From contig JAKUCV010001642.1 in the NCBI GenBank assembly GCA_028386065.3, positions 1-64,000 of the forward strand: a stretch of DNA of 64,000 nucleotides, written 5' to 3'. The notes below the pieces were generated by a model. The model was not told where the DNA came from. It ran no database searches and saw nothing but the letters and a program-made list of their open reading frames with translations. Shown here piece by piece: positions 1 through 9,866 of this stretch (position 1 is the first letter of the stretch; the number at the start of each line of letters is the position of its first letter). Origin of the DNA: Turnera subulata. Lineage: Eukaryota > Streptophyta > Magnoliopsida > Malpighiales > Passifloraceae. Both the position numbers and the translations under genes were made by a program.

Positions 1-2
1 GT

Positions 3-638
3 TTTCTTGGCCTTGCAGGATATTATCGAAGATTCATCGAGGGTTTCTCTTTGATAGCTAGTCCCATGACCAAGCTGTTAAAGAAAGACCAAGCCTTTGT
101 ATGGAGTGATGCCTGCCAGAAGAGTTTTGATGAACTGAAGAAGAAGCTGACAACAGCACCAGTCTTGACAGTACCTAAGCCAGGAGTGGAGTACGTGCTA
201 TTTTGTGATGCTTCAGGTCTTGGTTTGGGAGCTGTTTTGATGCAAGAAGGCCGAGTGATAGCCTATGCTTCGAGACAGTTGAGGCCACACGAGAAGAATT
301 ATCCGACACATGACTTGGAAATGGCCGTAGTGATTCTTGCTTTGAAGATCTGGCGACATTATCTGTTTGGAGAGAGATGCCGGATTTTCACAGATCACAA
401 GAGTCTCAAGTACATCATGACTCAGAAAGAGCTTAACCTGCGACAAAGACGTTGGGTTGAGTTGTTGAATGATTATGATTGTACTATTGAGTATCATCCT
501 GGAAAAGCTAATGTTGTAGCAGATGCTCTGAGTCAGAGACAGCCAGAAGATGCTTCCACGACCTACTCGATGTCCTCACTCATTGAGTTAAGGAAGATGG
601 GAGTTGATTTGTCAGTGGATGAGACAGGAGCTTGTTGA
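3..638 (+). pseudogene. Retrotransposon pol, RT C-terminus and RNase H (5' truncated by window, frameshifted)
   Basis: The frame is open from base 3. It starts in the end of the RT domain ([12 protein letters not shown] at 3-38), continues through the connection segment and into an RNase H domain with the start motif [14 protein letters not shown], then [28 protein letters not shown] and the closing [18 protein letters not shown] block (here ADALSQRQ). These are the usual RNase H D-E-D landmarks of Ty3/gypsy elements. Translation stops at 636-638 just after RNase H, where a functional polyprotein would run on into integrase. The integrase frame starts on the other side of a one-base shift. 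The stop is therefore a lesion, or a base error in the assembly, not a natural end. Confidence 0.9.
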
Positions 639-2098
639 CACATATTGAAGTCAAGTCTAACCTGAGAGGCTGGATTGTGGAGTTACAAGATGGAGACCCC
701 GACCTGATCAAGCTGAAAGAAGCAGTCCGTAGTGGGAAGGAAGATAAGTTCCACATAGCGGAGGATAGTGCACTGATGCTGGGAAAGCGTCTATGTGTAC
801 CCAGTGTTGGTGATCTGCGTAGTCAGATTCTAGAAGAAGGACATATGACACCGTATGCTATGCATCCCGGAAGTACCAAGATGTACCAGAATTTGAGGAG
901 TCATTTTTGGTGGCCACGTATGAAGAAGGATGTAGCCGAGTATGTGGCTAAGTGTATCACATGCCAGCAAGTGAAAGCTGAACATCAGGCTCCAGCTGGG
1001 AAAATGAGATCTTTGTCAGTGCCAGAGTGGAAGTGGGAGATGATTACCATGGACTTTGTGGTCGGATTACCGTTGACCCGGAGACAGCATGATGCCATCT
1101 GGGTTATCGTTGATCGACTTACAAAATCAGCCCATTTTCTTCCCATTCGACAGACAGACACTTTGGATAAGTTGGCGAAGCAATATGTTGCAGAGATTGT
1201 GAGACTACATGGGATTCCTAAGTCCATAGTCTCAGACAGAGATCCGAGATTCACATCACGGTTCTGGAAGAGTCTGCAAACAGCTTTGGGAACGAAGCTG
1301 AGTTTTAGTACTGCATTCCATCCTCAGACCGATGGACAGTCGGAGAGGACTATTCAGACACTGGAAGATATGCTAAGGGCTTGTGCTCTTAACTTCAGTG
1401 GGAGTTGGGATCAGTACCTACCTTTGGCGGAGTTTGCCTATAACAACAGTTATCATTCCAGTATTGGCATGCCTCCGTTTGAAGCTCTCTACGGAAGGAA
1501 GTGCCGAAGTCCAGTTTGCTGGGATGAAGAAGGTCTCCGTTTGATCGTTGGTCCAGATTTGGTTAAGCAGACTGTTGACAAGATTCAGACAGTTAAGCAG
1601 AGTATGAGAGCAGCACAGGACCGACAGAAGAGCTATGCCGATAAGCATCGTCGAGAGATGGAGTACCAAGTGGGAGAACGAGTTTTCCTCCGAGTTGCAC
1701 CTTGGAAGGGTGTAATCAGATTCGGGAAAAGAGGGAAGCTGAGTCCCAGGTACATTGGACCGTATGAGATTGTGGAAAGGATTGGACCCCTGGCGTACAG
1801 ATTATCCTTGCCAGAGGAGTTGTCACGGATTCATGATGTGTTCCATGTTTCCATGTTGAGGAGGTACAGATCAGATCCGAGCCATGTGGTTACTACAGTG
1901 GATGTTGAGGTCGCAGAGGATCTGACATATACAGAAATGCCGGAGCAGATCCTTGCCCGAGAAGACAGACAGTTGAGGAGCAGAGTTATTCCGATGGTAA
2001 AGGTTAAGTGGAGCAAGCACTCTGCGAATGAGTCCACGTGGGAAGTTGAGGAGCATATGCGTTCTCAGTATCCGCACTTGTTCACAGCTTCGGAGTGA
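632..2098 (+). pseudogene. Retrotransposon pol, integrase and chromodomain (separated from RT by frameshift)
   Basis: This open frame of about 488 codons holds the integrase. Seen in order: an HHCC zinc finger (His71, His78, Cys108, Cys111), the DDE catalytic core with Asp141 (MDFVVGLPL), Asp202 (SDRDPRF) and Glu238 (DGQSERT), a GPY/F-type C-terminal block (PRYIGPYEIVERIGPLAYRL) and a chromodomain-like tail ending STWEVEEHMRSQYPHLF. Chromoviruses are thought to use this tail to target heterochromatin. The frame is one base out of register with the RNase H frame upstream and has no convincing start codon of its own, so it would normally be made only as part of a polyprotein. I call it disabled by frameshift; an assembly error is the alternative. 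Confidence 0.9.
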
Positions 2099-2133
2099 AT
2101 TTCGGGGACGAAATTCTTTTAAGGTGGGTAGGC

Positions 2134-5063
2134 TGTAACAGCCCAGGTAAAAATTTCATTTTTACCAGGACTGTTTAAGTTAATGTACAGTAATTTACCA
2201 TTGATTTTTAATCTTGGGTAATTAAATTATGGTAAATTGAGTATTGGATTCCGAAATCGAGCATGGCCCCACGTTCGGGAATTTTCTGCGGATTTTACGG
2301 ACCAAAGTTGGGATTTTTCCGGGTCCGGGAATCTTCGGAAAAGCCGGGATTATTCTCGAATTATCGGACCAGAAATAAGATAAGCGGGTATACCGGATAT
2401 TTTCTGGTCCAGGTGGGCCACACTTCACATGCAGCATAGTAACTGCATAATTGAAGTTCAATTATTCAGCCGCCAATTCCTATTCAGCCTGTGAACTACC
2501 TATTATACTTGTGATAAACCAATGACTTTTGTTGCCTATTTTAAATCACCTCATCTGCATATCTTCATCTTCATTCCTTCCCTTCTTTCCCTGCAAAAGA
2601 AGAAAAAAAAAAAAAACCCATCCATTTCTGCAAATTCACAAACCAGAAAAGGAAAAAAAATAAACAAACACACACACAACCCAGCAAAACTACGTCGTTT
2701 TGCAACAACCCCTCTTTCCTCTTCTCTTCTTTTTCCTCTCTTCTTCCTCCTCCCTTACCTCTTGCCGCCGCCAACCACCACACCACCCGAGCCGCCATTG
2801 ACCACCACCTGCACCAGCCGCGCCGCCATCTTCCTCTTCTCCTTCCCCCTCTCCTCCCTCTCTTCCTCGCCGGCCGCCTCCCTGCAACACGCCATCGCCG
2901 CCTTCATCTTGGAGCACGACCCGACAAGCCCACCGGACTCGCTCCTCCTCCTGCCGTGGGTCGCGCCGCCTCGCTGGGCCGCCACCCTCGCCGTCGCCTT
3001 TCCGCCTGCAGCCGCCTCCTCGTGCCGCTCGCTGCTCGCCCTCCCCGTCATCCCGACCGACGTGCCGCCGCCTGTGAAGAGAAGGTGAGCAGCCCGTTTT
3101 AGAGGCTCCGACCCGGATGAGACGTGATATGGGTCGGGCCGACCCGCGGGTTGAGTTTGGGTCAGATGGGTTGTGGTTTGAATCTGTTGGGCTTGGGCTT
3201 AAGGCTTTGTGTTGGGCTTAGGGTGAGATGGGTTAGAGAGGTTGGGTTGGATTAGGCTTTGGGCTTGGGACTTAGACTTAGGCCCAGTTCGATTTAGTAA
3301 AAAAAAAATAGGAAGAAAATGAAATCTGGGAAGGAAAATAAAATGGAAGAAAATAAAAATGACATTGGGAAAATATATTATGGTATGGAAATAAATATTT
3401 TGAGGAAAATTAATTTTGAAAAAAATATTATATGGAATTAAATAGAGGGAAAATATAATTGTGGAATTAGTGGGGAAATATAAATTTAGGGGAAGTATGT
3501 GGTATATGGAAAATAATTTTGGGAACATATATAAGGTAAGTAATAATTTGTAGAAATAGTATTTTGGAAAGTACATACTTAAGAAATAATTATGGAAAGG
3601 GTATTATCAAAGTATAATACCGGTATAGTATCCGGGTATAGGTATGAGTATAGAATAGTATTTTGACACCTTGAAATAAATGGTGAATGATGATAATAAT
3701 GGAGAAATAATCCGGGGGAGTAACCGAGCCGAGTTTATATTTAGTTTCCGGTCTACAGTATTAGCAAGGCATTTGCATACCATCTTATATGTGCATATTA
3801 TTGATTGATATAGGAGTTGATAACGAACAATTTGCTGAGGAACCGGACTTGGAACTTGCTGGACAATTCCATAATTGATATCGGCTAAGGTGAGGATGGA
3901 TAACCCTTGTTATGTTGCCTGTAATACTTTGTGTGCTTTGTTGTTCGATTGAACTGCTGAATTGTTGAATGTTTGCTGGTTGACTGTTGTGGATATTATT
4001 GTTGCTTTGAACTGTGATATTGACTATGTGGATAATATGCTGAGATTGATGTTGAACTATTGACTGTGGAAATTGAGATAAAGAATTTGGAATATGGAAT
4101 TGGAATTGGAATTGATTTGAGATGTTGATATAATTGTCATGTGGAGAGTAGTGGTACGACCCGATGGTATGAAAATTAATTTTGGGATGCTATGGTCGGG
4201 TTTGGTTGGTTGGCCCGTCATGCCTGTGGTTAGGGTATACCGAATACCCAGAGGCTCGGATATGCCAAATATCCGCGGTGGCTCGGATATGCCGAATATC
4301 CGCAGAGGCTCAGATATGCCGAATATCTGGTTGGCATGACGTCGCCTGAGGTTGGGGTATACCGAATACCCAGTGGCTCGGATATGCCGAATATCCGCGG
4401 TGGCTCGGATATGCCGAATATCCGCTGTGGCTCGGATATGCCGAATATCCGGTTGTTTTGATATGAGGATTGGTTGTTGACCTAGCATCCGGAATTAATT
4501 GATTACCAGGTACGACCCTAGCTTGTCCAGTGACGGGGGCCCGGAAGATAAAATTGGTAATAATAATTAAGCATTCTTTTGGCCTTGTTTCAGTTGTTGA
4601 TATGTTGTTGCTTACCTGTGTTTGCTTTTAAGTATTACGGTTGCTTGCATATCACTGTTTATCCTTGGTCGGTGAGCACTTCGGACTCACCCCTCGCCTG
4701 CGGGGTTTCATCCCGTAGGGTAAGTTGTTTCCGTAGTTCAGGTACGACGTTCGATGGCTGCTGTTCTTCTTCTCCACCTGACTCCGGATCCATACCACCG
4801 TTGCATGTGCATAAGTCTTCCGCTGCTATTCTATTGCTTGTATTGCTGTATTGCTGAATTCCTGTGATATGTATATTACTGATACTATCTGCTGCTGCTG
4901 AGAGCACTGTGTTGGTTTGAATAATGGTCCCCGAGTGTGGGTGACAGCTGTGTTGATAGTGGCTATTGTATATTGTCTACATGTTGTACTGTCTGTTCTA
5001 TCATAATGAATAGTTTCGGCACGTGTTTACTGTGCTACGGTAAATACGGGTCGGGGCGCTTCA
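2134..5063 (+). repeat. 3' long terminal repeat of the chromovirus
   Basis: The LTR starts TGTAACAGCCC right after a purine-rich tract (2112-2133, AAGGTGGGTAGG) and ends GGGGCGCTTCA at 5063, giving TG...CA termini over about 2930 bp, long for a plant LTR. Inside are a C/T- and GC-rich block (about 2700-3090), an AT-rich block (3290-3720), an ordered array of short dyads (4233-4450) and more T/G-rich sequence. It must carry the element's promoter and polyadenylation signals, but I could not place them. The frames open inside it, such as 2522-3088, are low-complexity and not convincing genes. Confidence 0.85.
4233..4450. repeat. Dyad array inside the LTR, two blocks of 27-bp units
   Basis: Eight imperfectly repeated 17-bp dyads are visible at 4233, 4258, 4285, 4312, 4355, 4380, 4407 and 4434. 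Six read (A/G)GATATGCCRAATATC(C/T); the first of each block of four reads GGGTATACCGAATACCC. Arms GGATAT/ATATCC or GGGTAT/ATACCC flank a five-base centre, and units inside a block are spaced 27 bp. The two blocks start 122 bp apart and share the same internal order, so the whole block of four was itself duplicated. The role is unknown. Confidence 0.85.
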
Positions 5064-5682
5064 GGTGGGGTATCCGGAAATATTTTAAAGTGTAAGCAAA
5101 TAAATAAAAGCGCAAAAAATTATATAACTAATCCAATTTAAGTAAAAATTTTAGTGTTAAATATTAAAATTAATTAAGTATTATAATTATTTATATATGT
5201 TTTAGCATATTAGTTATGTACGAAATATATCTACTAATAAGCTATTATTTTTGTAAAAAAATTATTTCAATAACTAGGCATAGTATAAATATTTCTAACT
5301 AATTTCATTCACATTATTAGAAACTCACCTAGAATTTTTTTAATGACATATTTTATATATGTTGTTATATATGGTAAAACAGAAAAAAGAAACATAAAAT
5401 AAATGTTGTTTAAAAAATGAAATAAAGGCAACACAAAAATAAATGTTGCTTTAAAAGTAAGATAAAAACAACATGTGATAAATGTTGTTTAAAATAAAAA
5501 TTGCATTATTTAACTTTAATGTTGTAGCAAACGTTTCAATTAACATTCATATTACAACGCTATTATATATTGTCATATAAATATCTGATAAACGTAGTTC
5601 AATCATTCTACTGCAATGTTTTATAAAAATGTCGTAGGAAGGCTTGAAAAAAACGTCACTCTAGACCATTTTTGTTGTAGTG
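5064..5682. mobile_element. CACTA-type DNA transposon terminal fragment
   Basis: The sequence just right of the retrotransposon is AT-rich, carries several short repeats in the AAATGTTGTTT / AACAACA family (5400-5500), and ends at 5666-5682 with CCATTTTTGTTGTAGTG. Read on the other strand this is CACTACAACAAAAATGG, the standard CACTACAA start of En/Spm (CACTA) elements, whose ends carry many subterminal motif copies. The other end is not in the window. The simplest reading is that the chromovirus inserted into a CACTA element and only the right end is seen. No transposase is present. Confidence 0.65.
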
Positions 5683-6062
5683 GTATCATTCTTACAAACA
5701 AAAAGTAAGGCAATTTTTCTTCAAGATAACTTCATTTGACGCCAATCATGCGATGTTGTCTTGGTATAATTAGGACAAACTCCACAGATATTAGTATTAT
5801 ATGATCAACCTTCCACGTTATGGGGTTTTCATCCTTGGAAGCTAAGTAAATAACCCTTGCTGCTACCAGAATTGATCAAAGGAAAAAAAAAAAATAGTAC
5901 TAGTAAACAAGTGCTTCAAGTTTCACTTATTTGTTGTTATATTCTTATTAGAGAATAAGCAATTGAAGCAAACATTGTTCTTATGGACATTCAATTACAA
6001 GGTCTGTGAGCTACATATCCAAACCTGCCATGCCCAATTTATACACTCAATTCTACAGACTT
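5683..6062. other. 3' flank of CYP704A copy 1, duplicated with copy 2 flank
   Basis: No gene. From about 5770 this stretch is a near copy of 9590-9866, the 3' flank of the second P450 gene; both share an A-rich run followed by TAGTACTAGTAAACAAGT (5885-5910 and 9681-9711). It represents the 3' UTR and downstream side of the duplicated unit. Confidence 0.75.
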
Positions 6063-8020
6063 TCAGCGAGGAGTGGCACAAAGATGGAGACCTCCACTGA
6101 TGTGAAGGGTGAACATGGTCTTATAAGTTACATTTTTGGTGCCATCCGCTAATTTGAAGCGCAAGAATCTGAGAAGGGCCATGGACACAATCTTCATCTG
6201 ACGGTAAGCAAAGTCTTTCCCCAAGCAAGTTCGAGGCCCAGCCTGTAGAGTACAAGGGCATGAAGCAATTTTAGGATGTGTTCCACACATGATTAGTAAG
6301 CTACCACGCTAAATAAAGATACTAACATGAAATGCTATGAACTTGAATGGAGATTCGGGTTGGAAAATCCCATCTTTGAGCCATCTTTCCGGCCTAAAAT
6401 CCTCTGCATCCTCTCCCCAAATGTAAGGCATTCTTCCCATGGCATAGGCCATGTAGTATACTCCATCTCCCTTTTTTAGTCTAAAACCATCAGGAAGAAC
6501 ATCATCTGCTTCTGCACTTCTACCATCCTGGAGCACATACAGAAACCAGGTTGCTAAAATTAATGGTTTTACACATGTTAGATAGAAATTAGAATGTGAC
6601 TGATATAAAATTCCAACCCAAGAAATTTATTTTCCTAAAACCGAGGTTCAACAAACTCTAGGTTAATTTACCACAGGAACAGCAGGGTACAGCCTCAAAG
6701 TCTCCGACAATGTTGCATGAAGATAATGCATTTGGTCAAGGGTTGATTCAGTTATCTTTGCTATGAAATCATCAATGTTAGCTTCATCATCTTGGTCGCC
6801 TGTGACATCTCTCACTTCCTGTGCAATTTTCTCCTGAATTAGAGGATTCTTGCAAAGCATATAGAAGAACCATGAAAGAGTATTTGCACTAGTATCCTTG
6901 CCAGCAATCATAAAATTCAGAATGATGTCCCTCAGATATCGATCATTCATTTTCTCTGGGTCTTTCTTGCTCTCCACCAAAAATCTTGACAGAATGTCCT
7001 CTTTGTCATTCTAAAAGTCACCAAACCATTAAATCAGCCATCAGCTAATTGAAACTCAAAGTAATGTGATTCTGAAAACCTTTTAGGGGGATCACAGAGG
7101 CAGTATAACTCACATAATAGGCTTCCTCACCTAGTAGCTTCCTCTTGGTACTTATAAGTTTGGCAACAAAGTCATCAATAACTTTGATATTCTTCCTAAG
7201 AGATGCTTCATAGCCAACGTTGAAATATCTTTTCAGTTTCCAGAATGGATCAACATAGCGCCAATAGACCAAGGCATTGGAATCATCGAAGGCCTTCATG
7301 AACTCAGTTCCCTCTCTACTTGACCCTATCAAGCAATTCAATTCCACACCAAACCCAACTTTGAATATGGAATCCAAAGTGCATCTCATCAGAATATCCT
7401 ATCAAAACATAGTATCAACCGAGTTGTTCTCACTTGGATGTCAAAAACCTGAGCAAGATAAAAAGACTAGTTTAAGGTAACTAGTTTAAGGTACTCACCT
7501 GCATATCGAAAACCTGATCAGCAATCGCGGTATCAGAGATGAGTCGGACCAATTTAGCAGCGTTCGTTCTGAACACAGCAGAGCTAAAATCTCGAAGAAC
7601 CCTTGTAGAGAACTCAAAACTAGATAGCTTCCTCTGTTGCCTCCACTTATCTCCATCAACAGCAAATATACCTTCTCCAAAAAGATCAGTCACAATATCT
7701 TGGTTGTACTTGCCTTTGTTGTACTTGTCGAAACGTGTTTTCAGAACATGTTCAATGTTTCTTACGTCTGTTGTGTAGATTTCACTTTGGTCCGGAGCAA
7801 GAAGCCTAAAGGTCTTGTGCTCTTTAGCTTGATCAGTTTGTTGGTCATAAAGTCTGTTGAAGTAAAAAAGCTGACCGAACACAGTCCCATCTACTGGTGG
7901 GTAGCTGGGGCTCCTGATAGATTTGCCAGAGTAGATTTTGAGAAGAAGATACATAAAGGGTATGGAAATGAGCAGAAGCGAGGACGCTGTGAAGATGAGG
8001 ATTGTATTGAGATTGTCCAT
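6063..8020 (-). CDS. CYP704A: Cytochrome P450 CYP704A-like, copy 1
   Basis: Five exons (8020-7499, 7398-7114, 7010-6672, 6527-6327, 6242-6063), all phase 0, give a complete 508-residue protein, normal for CYP704A. Seen: an N-terminal membrane anchor (residues 5-28), the I-helix oxygen-binding motif AGKDT at 305-309, the ExxR pair ETLR at 372-375, FRPERW, and the haem loop AGPRTCLG with ligand Cys455. CYP704 enzymes belong to the CYP86 clan and hydroxylate fatty acids, typically at the omega end, on the ER membrane. The start chosen aligns with known CYP704A proteins; an upstream in-frame Met exists. Exon lengths match copy 2 exactly, and the protein differs by only about one residue in ten by eye. 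The precise substrate cannot be read from sequence. Confidence 0.93.
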
Positions 8021-8106
8021 TGCTTGTGAATGCAATACATTTCTTGGAGGAAACATGTGTATTAATTTGTATAGCATGCATAAATTTTTCAACCAAAAAA
8101 ATAGCA

Positions 8107-8114
8107 TATATAAA
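8107..8114 (-). promoter_or_regulatory. Possible TATA box of CYP704A copy 1
   Basis: TTTATATA on the minus strand lies about 90 bp before the chosen start codon. The second copy has a similar but weaker TTTATA at 11875-11880. The whole stretch is AT-rich, so this is only a plausible assignment. Confidence 0.35.
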
Positions 8115-8154
8115 TTAATAAATAAATATACTAGTTGGAATTTTATTTTGGCAC

Positions 8155-8656
8155 ATAAGGCGTCACTATCTTTTCTCCTCCTTCTCTCTAGCGTCTTCTG
8201 CAAGTGTTCTGGTGCTCCAAGGGGCTGCCTTTGGGCAGCCTCTTCCTCTCCTCTTTTCTTTGTCTTTTTTATTTTTTTTTCTTGTTTTTGTGTATAGATC
8301 TACCCACCAGGTCAGATCTATTACTAGATCTGATGTTACTGGTCTTTCTGTTGCTAGTTCTAGCAACTGCTTTTGCTGGCCTTGCAGGTACAAGCTTTCC
8401 GGTTACTGGGTCGTCTGCTGAAGCCGGTCTCGGCGAGTTTGGGAGCGGGTTGCTGTCTCATCAGTGGCTCGAGTCGGTAGTGTATCCCTTCAGCCTCTAC
8501 CGCTTTCCCTCCTTTCTAGCATGTTACTCTGTTCTTGGGGAATCTTTGTACTTGCTGGGTGTTTCTGTAATGGTGGTTCATCCACCTCCTGTTTATAATC
8601 AATAAAACGTTTCTGCTTCCTGATCAAAAAAAAAAAAAAAATAAGGCGTCACTATC
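8155..8656 (+). mobile_element. Retroposed poly-A insertion with 16-bp target-site duplication
   Basis: The 16-bp sequence ATAAGGCGTCACTATC occurs at 8155-8170 and again at 8641-8656, flanking a 470-bp insert. The insert ends in a run of 15 A (8626-8640), preceded by AATAAA at 8601-8606. Target duplication plus poly-A tail is the mark of LINE-driven reverse transcription. The matching upstream region of the second P450 copy (about 11912-11945) has no insert, which confirms its borders. The insert could be the 3' end of an L1-type LINE or a retroposed Pol II transcript; its C/T-rich beginning looks like a 5' leader. It has no convincing protein. Confidence 0.88.
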
Positions 8657-9317
8657 GTAGAACAACCAGGTTTGCATCAGCAAAATTGACAATTAAGTAT
8701 AAAATTGTCCGTATGATTGATTATCTGCTCGGTGAATGAGTGCTGGTAGAACCCGTGGAGGATTGCATACCGTTTGATTATGTTGATCGATAAGTTTGAG
8801 CCACTTGATCCACGGAAGTGACGGGAACATATATATATACTTGTCTCCTAGTTTTCAACTTGACTTTACCGGTATTACTCCTGCAAACAAAGACTAAGAC
8901 AACTTTTTCTTCAAGATGATCATATCAAAGGTCTAACTGCAAACAATGTTCTTTTGGCGCTAATCAGACCAGGACAAACTCGGAAAATATTAGTATTATA
9001 TGATCAAACACCCTACACGTTAAGGCGTTAGAGGTCATCCTTGGAACCAAGAATAGAAATGGTATGCGACAAGTACTACTACCCAGCCAAAAAAACGATA
9101 TCTTTAGGTTTTATGTGAAAAGCAAAAGTCCATCAAAGCGCTACAACCGTCAACCGCACCAACAATCTCAATATATTATGGCCACATTACTTAGGCAACG
9201 TACCATGCTAATAATAGTATATATACTGAGAAACAGGAAGGAATCCCATAGTATGATTTCACACAAACGATCGAAAACATTGGACCTGCTTCTGTGGGAC
9301 AAGACATGCACTAGTTC
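8657..9317. other. Upstream flank of CYP704A copy 1, copied from the region before copy 2
   Basis: No gene seen. Large parts match 11935-12600: for example a segment ending in TTAGTATTATATGATCAAAC (8989-9009) recurs near 12240-12260, and the TAGGCAACGTACCATGCTAATAATAG block at 9192-9217 recurs near 12478-12503. It is the promoter side and the reductase 3' UTR carried along in the tandem duplication. Confidence 0.75.
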
Positions 9318-9565
9318 AGTAGACAGGTCCTGTAATAATTTTCTGAGTAACCATTTCAAGTCCTGTACTCTTGTTGCTTTCACAGGAAACAGGATGGGAG
9401 AAGTTCTGGATGGAAATGAAGAGAAAACAACCTTCCCTTGCCCTCTTTCGGTTTCCAGATGTCGAGACGCTTCAATCACATCAGCAAAATTGTAAGGGCC
9501 AGAAGGATCTATCACAGCCTTTAGCTTGCCCGTCTCAAGGTGTGGCCTAAGCCTCTCCAGAATTT
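9318..9565 (-). pseudogene. Truncated copy of the reductase last exon
   Basis: This segment encodes IDPSGPYNFADVIEASRHLE, then GKVVFSSFPS, nearly the same as the final exon of the intact reductase at 12600-12850. It starts abruptly at 9565, inside the codons for the helix before that motif, with no upstream exons. A small deletion after SSFPS also shifts the reading frame relative to the parent gene. It is a passenger fragment from the tandem duplication that made the two P450 genes and cannot encode a working enzyme. Confidence 0.88.
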
Positions 9566-9866
9566 CATCCTTGGAAGCAAGTATGATCGAATATTATATG
9601 ATCAAATAACTTCCACGTTAAGGCGTTTTCATCCTTGGAAGCAAGTAAAGAAGTCTTGCTGTTACCAGAATTGATCAAAGGAAAAAAAAAAAATAGTACT
9701 AGTAAACAAGTACTTCTAGTTTCACTTATTTGTTGTTATATTCTTGTTAGTGCTTAAGCAATTGAAGCAAGCATTGTTCTTGTGGACTTTCAATTATATA
9801 CTCAAGGTATGTGGGCTTCACATATCCAAACCTGCCATGCCCAAATACACTCAATTCTATAGACTT
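9566..9866. other. Duplication junction and 3' flank of CYP704A copy 2
   Basis: Immediately after the truncated reductase exon the sequence switches to the 3' flank of the P450 unit. CATCCTTGGAAGCAAGTA appears both at 9566 and near 9630, so a short part of the flank is repeated at the junction. No gene is present. Confidence 0.7.

Larger units (their letters stand above)
1..5063 (+). mobile_element. Ty3/gypsy chromovirus (Tekay-like), 3' part only
   Basis: The window opens inside the reverse transcriptase of an LTR retrotransposon and runs through RNase H, integrase and a C-terminal chromodomain to a complete 3' LTR. The domain order RT-RNaseH-INT-chromodomain is that of Ty3/gypsy chromoviruses, and the purine-rich tract followed by an LTR starting TGTAACAGCCC resembles the Tekay/Del clade. 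Gag, protease, most of RT and the 5' LTR lie left of the window. The coding part is open except for one frameshift near 625-637, so this is a fairly young copy. The LTR ends in CA at 5063 and the next five bases (GGTGG) would be the target-site copy, but the left copy is not visible. Confidence 0.93.

Noticed and set aside
2522..3088. Open frame of 188 codons inside the LTR
   Set aside because: Low-complexity Pro/Ser/Thr sequence from a C/T-rich block with no domain, and overlapping open frames on the other strand. Open by composition.
4233..4450. Possible CRISPR-like array
   Set aside because: Units are adjacent dyads without unique spacers, inside a plant LTR.
4057..4488. Open frame and repeated DIRHIRAT peptide on the minus strand
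   Set aside because: It is the translation of the 27-bp dyad array; repeat length is a multiple of three, so the frame stays open by arithmetic.
8204..8605. Open frame in the retroposed insert
   Set aside because: Hydrophobic low-complexity start, no family resemblance; the insert is better explained as a LINE end or retroposed transcript.
8171..8640. SINE with a Pol III promoter
   Set aside because: A weak B-box-like GGCTCGAGTCG exists near 8466, but the length, the AATAAA signal and the lack of an A box argue for a Pol II transcript.
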